Shown here: positions 34,165-42,638 of the stretch, one piece after another
Layout of the letters: each line of letters begins with the position of its first letter
Numbering within the stretch: the first letter of the stretch is position 1
NCBI RefSeq assembly: GCF_918797505.1
Contig: NC_092794.1
Coordinates: 63,349,167 to 63,413,166, forward strand
Origin: Bemisia tabaci
Lineage: Eukaryota; Arthropoda; Insecta; Hemiptera; Aleyrodidae
Length of the DNA stretch: 64,000 bases
Direction of reading: 5' to 3'
The notes under the pieces: generated by a model
Told to the model about the DNA's origin: nothing
The model's input: the letters and a program-made list of their open reading frames with translations, nothing else
Databases searched by the model: none
Translations under genes and position numbers: made by a program

Positions 34165-34469
34165 GGTCGCTGCTGCTGGATACCATCGTACCGGGATCGT
34201 CGAATTTTTTTTTTTTTTTCTTTTCTTTTTTTTCTTTTTTGTATTCTCTGTTTCAGGTGCTGCTGCTGGGTTCCATCGTACCGGGATCGTCGATTTTTTT
34301 TTTCTTTCTTTTCTTTTTTCCTCTTTTTTTGTATTCTCTGTTTCAGGTGCTGCTGCTGGTCGCCATCGTACCGGGATTTTTTTCTTCTTCTTTCCTTTTT
34401 TTTCTTTTTTTTATTCTCTGTTTCAGGTGTTGCTGTTGTTGCTGCTGCTGCTGGTTCCCGCAACCGAAG
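34165..34469 (+). repeat. tandem exon/acceptor units of 80-92 bp
   Basis: Unit: TTCTCTGTTTCAG|GTGCTGCTGCTGG, then CCATCGTACCGGGATCGTCGA and a T/C tract. Cores start at about 34165, 34257, 34347 and 34427. The last three have identical CTCTGTTTCAG acceptors (CAG ending 34256, 34346, 34426). Only the final unit has a donor (GAAG|GTAAGA at 34470). This resembles a locally amplified small exon. Confidence 0.6.
34427..34469 (+). other. candidate 43-base exon
   Basis: Acceptor CTCTGTTTCAG, donor GAAG|GTAAGA. In the first frame it reads a valine, eight leucines, then VPATE, resembling a signal-peptide core, with one base left over. Joined to 34555-34599 the frame continues VSKTTWSSGWSCGSV. Whether it is translated is unknown. 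Confidence 0.3.
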
Positions 34470-34554
34470 GTAAGATACCGTTTTGATTCTTCACGTTAAC
34501 CAATTGTGGAGGGCACTACTCCCGTCTCCCGCGGGCATAGCTTTTTTTTGGCAG

Positions 34555-34599
34555 TGTCAAAAACGACATGGAGCAGTGGATGGAGCTGCGGCAGCGTTG
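34555..34599 (+). other. candidate 45-base exon
   Basis: Acceptor TTTTTTTTGGCAG, donor GTTG|GTAAGAG. It contains an ATG (34568) whose own frame reads MEQWMELRQRW, and an alternative frame continuing from the 43-base piece. Confidence 0.3.
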
Positions 34600-34619
34600 G
34601 TAAGAGTTTTATTTTGTTT

Positions 34620-34745
34620 TCTCTCCTCCTTTCCTCTTCTCTCTTCCTTTCCTCTCCCCTCTTCCTTCCCTCTCCTCTCTTCCTTCCCTCTCCCCTCTTC
34701 CTTTCCTCCCCACTTTTCCCTTCCTCTCCCATCCCCCCTCCCCCG
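34620..34745 (+). repeat. polypyrimidine TTCCTCTCC microsatellite
   Basis: Imperfect tandem TTCC(C/T)TCTCC units, all C/T on the plus strand, followed by a GGATTAG that could act as a 3' splice site for the last exon of the candidate unit. Confidence 0.6.
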
Positions 34746-34917
34746 TGGATTAGGGCTCTTGGCGATACCACGTTAAAAAAAACGCGCCGAAAGCTCTACC
34801 TCCGGGAGCAGTGCCTGATCGGGCTCTCCCAAGGTGGTGTGGAAACGAGCTTGTCTGAGGGTATTTCCCCATTTTTCTTCCGAATTGTCGATTATAGCTA
34901 CTGGCGACAATGGAAAT

Positions 34918-34923
34918 AATAAA
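34918..34923 (+). terminator. poly(A) signal AATAAA
   Basis: AATAAA inside GGAAATAATAAATGAATAATG, about 160 bases after the last acceptor-like site of the candidate unit. Position fits a transcript end, but the hexamer is common in AT-rich DNA. Confidence 0.3.
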
Positions 34924-34957
34924 TGAATAATGTTAAAACCTGGGAATCTTTTCACTC

Positions 34958-35250
34958 AACGTGATTCGAAGGATGCCATATTTTTTGTCAAAACGACATG
35001 CGATGTATCTCATCGATTGGTTCCATGTCATTTTTCTCGACTTTTGAGATCGTAATTCTGTTGTCAGGAGACAAAAGAATTCACTTACCAATTCTGACAA
35101 ACAAATTCAACGTAATATAGGTGTGGTTTTTTCAGAGAGAAAATATCGCATTCGAGTGCAGTTTCAATATCAGTATCGAATGCCATATTTTCTCTCTGAA
35201 AAAAACCACACCTATATTACGGTGAATTTCTCTGTCAAAATGGGTAAGTA
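34958..35250. mobile_element. truncated copy of the palindromic TTAA-type MITE
   Basis: GTGATTCGAAGGATGCCATA ... ATATTACGGTGAATTTCTCTG. The left arm is complete; the right arm stops shortly after the centre, at ATGGGTAAGTA. Confidence 0.6.
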
Positions 35251-35281
35251 TCGATATACCGTATGTTTCTCGATCCGGGTT

Positions 35282-35875
35282 ATTTCAAATATTTCCCGGA
35301 ATTATTGAGCATTTCTGGTTACATCAAGTGATCGCCGAAGCAATCTTTCGTTGGGTGCAAAAGTCACATCATGAAGTGACTTTTTACCGGAGGTATTGAG
35401 CATTTCCGGTTACATCAGGTGATCGCCGGAACAATCTCTCCTGTGAAGCAAAAGTCATATTATTGCCGCAATCACATTCTGAATGTGAAAGCTGAATGTG
35501 GCTTGAATGTGAAAGTCATCGACCCGATGCCTGAATTTTGCACGTGTTGCTTCAAGCAACGATGCAATTGCTTCGTGCAATTCAGCAACGATTCTCAGCT
35601 ACCATCGGATAATGTCAAATTTTTCTGAACAATTCGAATAGATTTGATACACATCTGGATGAAAATAACTCGATTTTTAGCTATTGAGCGCTGACTGTTG
35701 CCTTCCATATTCAGCTGCCGAATTCAGCGTGTGATTGCGGCATATGAAATGAATAATTGCCGGAAATTTTCAGCATTCCTGGTTACTTCCGGTGAGAACC
35801 GGAAACACTCATTATTTCCCGAAAGTATTGAGCATTTCTGGTTTCATTCTAGGTGATCGCCGAAGCAGTCTCTGA
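35282..35875 (+). repeat. dispersed direct repeats of TTGAGCATTTCTGGTTACATC
   Basis: A (G/A)TTATTGAGCATTT(C)(T/C)GGTTACATC-A-GTGATCGCCG-A-CAATCT unit occurs near 35300, 35392 and 35827, with a related piece near 35770. It is interleaved with TGAATGTG and GCAATTGCTTC words. No gene recognised. Confidence 0.5.
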
Positions 35876-36416
35876 ATGCGCGCGTATGCATTTATGAATT
35901 TCCTCGAGGTACATAAGGTACACTTAGTGCAATTTTCAAATGAAAATTTGCTCAATAGAATTACTCAATGGAGAATTTGCACACACAAATTTTATTGCTT
36001 CATCCGAGAGTGCCTCGTGAGCTGAGTTCGCAGTATTTTTCATAATTTTTTTCTGACATGGGAAATTGGAGAAAAATAGATTTAAGTAAAAGTGAGAAAA
36101 TTTCCCGCCTTGTGACGTCATCTGGCGGCATTTTCCATTCAAACACATGTATTTTAGCAGATTAGGTTATTTTGTCATATTTTCTCCAATTATTGTCCAA
36201 TTTAGAAACCAAGGATAACCTCATACCGCAATTTTCCTGGCAGTATCATTTCAAATTTGAAATTCAGGAAATTTCAGACACCTGCAAATTTTCTATTGTG
36301 AATATCTACATGTTGCTATGTCCCTTACCATCTAATCATATTAAGTTGTATAGCTTTGTAAATTCATGCACAAGGAGACCAACAATGAACTAAGTTATTA
36401 GAAAGAAAAAAAATAA

Positions 36417-36544
36417 ATTGGACGTATTTCTGTCAAACGGAACTATGTGCATTAAGACATGAGCCCTGAGACCCATAAGAATACATGCATAACAGGGCTC
36501 ATGTCATAATGCACAGAATTCCGTTTGATAGAAATACGTCCAAT
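36417..36544. repeat. AATTGGACGTATTTCTG hairpin, copy 4
   Basis: ATTGGACGTATTTCTGTCAA ... TTGATAGAAATACGTCCAAT with nearly perfect 58-base arms, including CATTAAGACATGAGCCCTG. The best preserved copy of its family in the window. Confidence 0.75.
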
Positions 36545-36887
36545 GAAAGAAATAAAAATGAAATAAAAGCTAGATTAGATTTGTATTTGACTCACGACTC
36601 GGCAGAAAGGTTTCTTTCCGTCAATTTTTCGGACTCTCATGGGTGCGCCTGATGGTCTAGTACAGGTGCACAAATTCACTCACGCGCGAAGTTGGGCCTC
36701 ACACGTTATCACCAGTTCAGCGAGAAGTGTTAGCACACCCGAGAAAACCCCAATTTCCACGGTCATAAAAACACCATCAGATCGTGGCGGGAGGTGAATT
36801 CCATACACAGCGGTTTCCATGGAGGCCAACTCGCTGTTTGTTCCATAGCATCGGAATGCACACAGCAAGCATTTGAAGCCCTCCACT

Positions 36888-37138
36888 ACCGTGCTAAAGA
36901 AGAACGCCGCATGAACCTTTGGGCGTTGCCAAATTTCCTTTGGTAAATCACGAATTTTCGGGAAAATCTTTAAATATTTTTCTCACAATTTTTCAGATAC
37001 TTTTGTTTGCAATTTTACCTAACGTTCTTGAAAATTAATCGGAAAAATATTCATAACTTTCCTCAAGAATAAACATTTTATCGGAGGAAATTTGGTAATT
37101 CTCGAATGTTCATACGGCGTTTTTCCTTAGCACGGCAG
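36888..37138. repeat. CTGCCGTGCTAAG family, full copy
   Basis: ACCGTGCTAAAGAAGAACGCC ... GGCGTTTTTCCTTAGCACGGCAG with the usual GGGCGTTGCCAAATTTCC interior. Confidence 0.7.
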
Positions 37139-37929
37139 TCTAGGTATAACAAGCGAATGTTCCACTGAAAATGCATTATGCATCTGTTGTTTCTATACAT
37201 TTTGGCGGCGAAACTACGAAAAGCAATCGATTACAATGCTCACAAGTTCCCGCTTCTACTTTACATTTAAAAAAAAAAAAAAAAATTACCGGCCTCGTTC
37301 ATACGAAATTCTTAGAGAATATTTTTAGAAAGGCATAGAAGAATCACACGAATTTCATAATGAAAATTGCCAGAATCGTTAAGCAGAATCATCCGTCAGA
37401 TGGTATATCGGTATTGTGTTGTGCCTGAGCGAGTGAACGAAAGCCATCGCGCCTTCAATCCTATGTTTATGCCACATTGACTGCCATGGAGTACGAATAG
37501 TTGTACTCAGGCCAGGCGTTGACATCGACGTCCGCCGCGTTTGTTGAGTGAGGTATTGCTTGGCTAAAATTGTTTCCTTATTTTCTGTGTCATTTTTATA
37601 ACCATGCGCAATATTTGTCTTCCTTCTCCTCCTTTGATACACGTAGAGATCACAGTATACGGAACGGACCTGCGTCTCAATTAATTTTTAAAAGATTTTT
37701 AATCCTGAGATGCGCTTGCCTAACTACACTAGTGCATAGTTTTCTAATAATTTTCCCCCTTTTCTTTTCTTTTTTTGCGTATGGACTGCGAGCATACGTC
37801 AATCAAGGTTGTTTTTTTAAAAAAAGATATGCAATTGAAAATGAGTACCTACATCAGATATCGATTTATCGACGTCCGATACATCTCGCACTTTGACATT
37901 TTTCGTCATTTATTCGCATCTAAGCGGGG
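37139..37929. other. gene-free stretch
   Basis: Poly(A) tract at about 37268-37285; a GACGTCC/GAATAGTTG/CAGGCGTTG repeat segment near 37490-37545; otherwise unique AT-rich sequence without a supportable exon. Confidence 0.4.
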
Positions 37930-38176
37930 GCCAATTGCTAAAATCAGTAGACAAAGAATACATGGAGCGATCCTAATGGTTGAAATGGTTGGTTCCGATA
38001 GACTAAGGAAAAAAATTATGGATTTACTGTTGAGTCTCTTGTGGATTGCTGTTTGTTATTCTATTACCTACCTCCTTTATCCAATGCAACCACCCGCTTC
38101 TACCAATAGAGTCCCTCCATATCCTATTTGTCGTCTTTGTCTATAGCTTTGTCTACCAATTTCAATAATCAGCCCG
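37930..38176. repeat. CGGGCTGATTATTGAAATTG-ended element, copy 1
   Basis: The right end CCAATTTCAATAATCAGCCCG pairs with the left CCAATTGCTAAAATCAGTAGAC. Inside are GACAAAG / CTTTGTC and the ATGGTTGAAATGGTTGGTTCC segment. Overlapping open frames here are not genes. Confidence 0.6.
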
Positions 38177-39504
38177 CACTAGACTTAGACGTTTTTATTA
38201 CACCTATATTGACCAGTATTTTGGATTGAGGATATTTTGCGAAATGAACCTATCATTTTTGTCAAAAAGGACGTAAGCGAATTTAAGCTTTTCTTCTAAA
38301 GTGGCTAAAATGACGTCACTGTTTTGAAACGACGTAAGTAAACGGTCCTGTACTTCTATAATCGTACTAATTTCTTTAAAAGAGCCTTCGTGATATCCAT
38401 TTTTTCTTTTCAATTTTATTATTAACTTTTAAAACGTGATTGGGCGTGAAGAGTCCTCTGCTATCCATGCATACTGAAGCATGGGACTCGATCGAGTCAG
38501 TTCGTCGCTAACCCGACATAACGGCGAACCTCAGTCACCCCACCCCGTGAGCTCTGCGCTCCAAACATTTCTATGATTTTCGCGGCTCATGGGGAAATGG
38601 AGATTAGCTCTTGCGTCAAAGAGGCGACGGAGTTTTGCGGATTGTCCTTGCTCCGAACAGCCAAGCGGCGAATGTTGATTCTTCATCTGAAGAGCTTTGG
38701 CTCGGAATGAAAATAATATCTTAAAACTTTGAGAGAAGTTGCGACAATATTGGAATACGGGAATCAATTTGCCTCCGCTCGGAGCTGCAGCGGCATTTTC
38801 TCACTCCTCGCCGAGATGCGCTTTGAAGGCGCCGACATAACAGCCGGAGCAGCCCCCAGCTCGTTACGGCAACGGCAACAAAAGTTCCTCCGTCATGTCA
38901 ACACTCACCGGCGTGTGCGCCTTTTCCAGATTTCCACGTCAACTCTCATCCCGTCAGCTCTCTCTGGCTCATGCCTTCGGTATTTTTAATCACAAACGTC
39001 ACCCCCCCCCCCCCCCTTCATTCAAAAGAGTATGCACAACGAGTTATTTCTTTCATTTGGGACACGGCCCGATTTTCCTTGGAATTGCTATTGTTTTAGG
39101 AGTCCTCCGATTCATCTACTGTCCCGCCCCCCTCCGCCTCCCCGCAACCGTTGAGGCTTTGTATATAGCCTCCCACCTCTTTCATTAAACCCCTTTCAAA
39201 CCGTGAATTTAATGCAACTTTGAGTCCTAATCAAGGTTTTCTTTCCCCCCGCTCATTTTCTCTGCGACACTTCGTCTCGGTCAGGCCGTGGGTAGGGGGG
39301 AGGGGGGAGAGGGGGGGGAGGTTGTGCCCAGTCATCCGTCACCATTGACAAAAGTTGAAGGCGAGGACAGACCAAATGAAAACTGTCGAGCTACTTTTTA
39401 TTCAAGCTCTCCACAAAGGTCTGGTCTTGCTCAAACGGCAAGGAAAGAATGCTATAGTGCGATGAACTTCAAAGGTAGAGAAGTCAGATTCGAATACAGC
39501 CCCA
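38177..39504. other. gene-free stretch with mixed GC content
   Basis: 38460-39200 is more GC-rich than average, with a run of about 16 C at 39001 and C/T-rich tracts near 39125-39150. Open frames on both strands lack domains and splice support. It may be a regulatory or first-exon region of something outside the window. Confidence 0.4.
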
Positions 39505-39770
39505 CCGGACTGATAATTGAAATTGATAGACAAAGCGATGGACAAAGACGACACACTGAAAATAAAGTGATCCTACTGGTGGTTGCAGATGGTGGACAAA
39601 GGAAGTAAATAACAGACTAACCAACGGCGAATCGCGAGAGACCCAATTGTTAGTCCATCATATCTTTCCTTAGTCTATGGGAACCAACCTTTTCAACCAA
39701 TATAATCGCTTCATGTTCCCTATGTCTTATTTTTCTATCACTTTGTCTATCGATTTCAATAATCAGCCCG
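39505..39770. repeat. CGGGCTGATTATTGAAATTG-ended element, copy 2
   Basis: CCGGACTGATAATTGAAATTG ... GATTTCAATAATCAGCCCG. Sub-terminal ATAGACAAAGCGATGGACAAAG faces CTTTGTCTATCG. Same family as 37930-38176. Confidence 0.65.
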
Positions 39771-40090
39771 TATAAGTAGGTTTTGGACAAGAAGTCACCT
39801 TACAACCGCAAAATATCTCCGCGATAAAATAATGTATTTTGTTTGCAGTGTTTCACAATTTCGTTTCCTGCTTCCTGTCAGGAGGAGTGCTGTGAAACCT
39901 TTTTTGGTGCTGGGAAACATTTTTCTCTCATAATATTTTTTGTCTCAAAGCACCCCCAGTCGAAATTGTGGTCCCCCTACATTTTAAGGGGAAATCGTAG
40001 TATTTTCTTAATTTTGGTCACGGTTTTGAACCATAACTTACGGAAAATGGCTAACCCTCCAAAATTTTTAGCGCTAAATTCGTCCGTGGC

Positions 40091-40858
40091 CAGGGCCGGA
40101 TTTACCTACTTGCCTGTATTGCCGCCCCCTTCTCACTCGTTTTGAAACATCAATAAAAACCATCAAGTGAAAGTGCCGGAAGAGGAGGGGTGCATGAGAC
40201 GCATTTACTCGTGTTGGACACATAGCCCCGTCAACACTACTGGCAAAAGTTCACGGAACTTTGCGCGAAAGTTAAGTTCCGTAAACCTACATCTGTGTGG
40301 ACAAGGCCTTCCATTTATATGAAATGAACGAAAGAATTATGAAAGAACAAACATAAATGTGGTTTAATAATTTTAACTTCTGCCACCGCGCCGCGCTGAC
40401 CGCACTGTGTTTGGCGCAATGCGTGAAGTATTCCTACAGTCTTGTAGGCGCTGTGCGTTTCAGGCCGACCGCTGCTGGACGCACAGTGTTTGACGAAATG
40501 CGTGAAGTATTCATGCAGTCTTGAAGGCGCTAATATGTGTTTCATGCCGATCGCCGCGTCGAGGGCCTCTCCTTTTCATCTCAAGTCCTCGTCAGCATTG
40601 CTCTCAGCGCCGCACGTCTCCTGACCAAATTTCGTGTTTAGCTTCTCGACTAATTTAAGCTTTTAACTTAGCTTTCTCGACTAATTTAAGGTGCTGTCTC
40701 TTATATCACCGAAAGACAACAAAATTAGAAATTCTCAGGAAATGAGAGATTCTGTCGCCTTTTCTCGTTTGTAATTTTTTTCTTAATCCGATTTTTTTTA
40801 TACCTTCATTTAAAAAAATTGCAAAATTGGCCGTGGCAACCCCCTAAATCCGGCCCTG
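40091..40858 (-). mobile_element. full-length non-autonomous hAT-type element, 768 bp
   Basis: Terminal inverted repeats CAGGGCCGGATTTA ... TAAATCCGGCCCTG, flanked by TCCGTGGC (40083-40090) and TCCGTGAC (40859-40866), an 8-bp duplication with one mismatch. CAGGG-type ends and 8-bp duplications are hAT features. It contains no transposase frame. Written here as minus because it is reversed relative to copies at 1996-2689 and 11217-12666. Confidence 0.8.
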
Positions 40859-41079
40859 TCCGTGACCTCTAAAATGTCGAAATTTCAAGGCAACGGAGGA
40901 TTTCAGGGGGTCAGTTTTTTACCCTGATAAGCGTGAAATAGTCTACTATCTTTTTTTGACTTAAAATTTCAATATTTTTGAGAATCATTGTGAAATTGGC
41001 CAATACAAGGTGTCAAAAAAAGAAAGAGAAAAAAAATATTTTAGAGGCCGTGAATAATTTTAACGCTTCAAGCCATGGG

Positions 41080-41785
41080 CAGGCCCGCCACATCCCACCT
41101 CGGGCTCTGGTACCAGTTTTCAGGTCCGGGCCCCAAGCACGGGGGGGGGGGGGGGAGGGTCCGAGGGGTATCCCCCGAGAAATTTTAGAATTTACACGAC
41201 TAATCGGACGCATTTTGAAGCTTCCACAAAGAATTTTTCCATCAATTTCTGCGGAATAATTATGTTTTTTTTTTTATACTTTCAGCACAAAATACTTGCG
41301 AATTGTTGCATTCGAAACATGTGAAAAATTTTAATTTTTGGGGAGAGGGCATATGATACTATTTTCAGTTCTAAGAGGGCCAGGCCCCCCTGGATTCCCC
41401 CTTCGTTTGTCTATGGCGAGGGAGTTGAGCCATGAGCCATTGAAGTCGAGGATGCCCAGACTGGAGACTCTTAGCATCTGACGACGGAAGAAAATGAAAC
41501 GCAGTTACTAAAAATATCCCTCTGTACTGAAAATCTTGAAAATATATAGAAATTTTCCAAGAAAAATACATCTTTGAAAATTTAAGAAGAATTCTACAGT
41601 GTCCCAGCGTGTTTCTGAAAATCTATTCACCTTTTGCGAAATTTTTAGGGTAAATTTTTCACTTTTTCTTACGAAACAAGGGTTGCATGTGAATTCGTAG
41701 TGGTTTTTCACGGGTAACACGGGCCCCCTCCGGGGCCCGGGCCCCGGTACCAGGGACCCAGTATCCCCCCCTTGTGGCGGGCCTG
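41080..41785. mobile_element. non-autonomous hAT-type element with perfect 8-bp duplication
   Basis: CAGGCCCGCCACA ... TGTGGCGGGCCTG, flanked on both sides by GCCATGGG (41072-41079 and 41786-41793). Interior 706 bp, with GC-rich sub-terminal parts (GGTACCAG-type words, CCGGGGCCCGG) and an AT-rich core; no transposase. The perfect duplication and matching ends suggest recent insertion. Confidence 0.85.
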
Positions 41786-42039
41786 GCCATGGGAGAAGGT
41801 CATGTAGCACGAGTGAGAGTCCAAGACCTTCGCCAAAAATAAAAAAAAAAAAAACTATAACTATTCCAAAGATTTGATCCCAAAGATCTGTAGCTCCCAC
41901 TAGGGTACCTCAAGTTAAAACATTCTAGGCGAAAAAAGTCCACAATTTTTGCCATTCATCATCTCTGTTGGCAGAAAATTTGGTATGAATTTCAAACCAT
42001 AAATTTGGCTTGTTTCTTTTGTAAAAGATAAAAATGGAA

Positions 42040-42275
42040 CGGAAATGTTGAAACCTCGCAATGGAGATACGTGGTTTCGCACTTCGACCGTCGATGTGCG
42101 ATACGGACATCCGTCAAAATTAAATAATTGCATCAAGGTGCTGCCACCAACGCGTCCGTCGATCGACCCAGCCGCAGCTAGCGCGCAGGAAGTCATAACG
42201 CCTTCAATTTTTTTTGACGCAATACGGACATCCGCCGAGGTTGAATAGTTGCATCAAGGCGCTGTCGTCGACACG
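42040..42275. repeat. direct repeat of CGATACGGACATCCG...ATCAAGG
   Basis: TGCGATACGGACATCCGTCA...AATTGCATCAAGGTGCTG (42099-42145) recurs as CGCAATACGGACATCCGCCG...GTTGCATCAAGGCGCTG (42220-42265). Related pieces near 20400 and 37440. Confidence 0.5.
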
Positions 42276-42300
42276 TCCCAGTGTTCATTGCAACAGACGA

Positions 42301-42638
42301 CCCAAGTAGCAGTGATCGCGATAAATAGCGATTTTATCGGTTGATTATCGCTATTATATCGGTGGCAATTTATTGCGATATTATTGAATAAAAAATTGCG
42401 ATTTATGGCGAGTGAATCGCTATACATCGCAATTTTTTGTTCGATAAAATCGCGATCAATTTTCGTCGATAAAATCGAGATTAAATCGCCATATATCGCG
42501 ATTTTTGCTTCGATAATATCGCGATTTTATTGCAACAAGATCGAGGATAGTCGCTCAGATATTGATGATTCTATCGATTTTATCGCCGATAAAATCGCAA
42601 TATATCGCGATTTTTCCGTTGAAAAATGCTCCTTCGGG
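42301..42638. repeat. CGATAAAATCG-rich foldback element, copy 2
   Basis: CCCAAGTAGCAGTGATCGCG ... ATGCTCCTTCGGG termini, with the interior made almost wholly of ATCGCGATTTT / AAAATCGCGAT blocks. Same family as 5163-5523. Confidence 0.6.

Larger units (their letters stand above)
28707..34940 (+). other. candidate transcription unit with many small exon-like pieces
   Basis: Limits rest on the core promoter at 28673 and the AATAAA at 34918. Between them I see exon 1 (28707-28784, donor GTG|GTAAGT), a 58-base piece at 32765-32822 (TTCCAG acceptor, AAA|GTAAGT donor), a 43-base piece at 34427-34469, a 45-base piece at 34555-34599, and a last piece from about 34755. There are also repeated polypyrimidine-CAG acceptors without obvious donors. 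No single open frame joins them convincingly. Exon 1 contains an ATG (28735) with an open frame to its donor; the 43-base piece reads as a leucine run followed by VPATE, like a signal peptide. It may be a small secreted-peptide gene with tiny exons, a non-coding RNA, or chance. Confidence 0.3.

Noticed and set aside
33663..34463. Open frame of 266 codons on the minus strand and several 140-199-codon frames on both strands
   Set aside because: They run through poly(A)/poly(T), a GC-rich palindrome and tandem repeats; peptides are lysine/arginine or phenylalanine runs and proline-rich filler with no domain.
36680..36886. 68-codon minus-strand frame ending at a CGCGC|GTGAGTG donor-like site
   Set aside because: Composition is exon-like and there is a hydrophobic stretch, but no acceptor or start is supported, the left side is interrupted by a MITE, and its phase does not join any other exon.
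39288..39608. 106-codon plus-strand frame
   Set aside because: Begins in a poly(G) tract and ends inside a terminal-inverted-repeat element.
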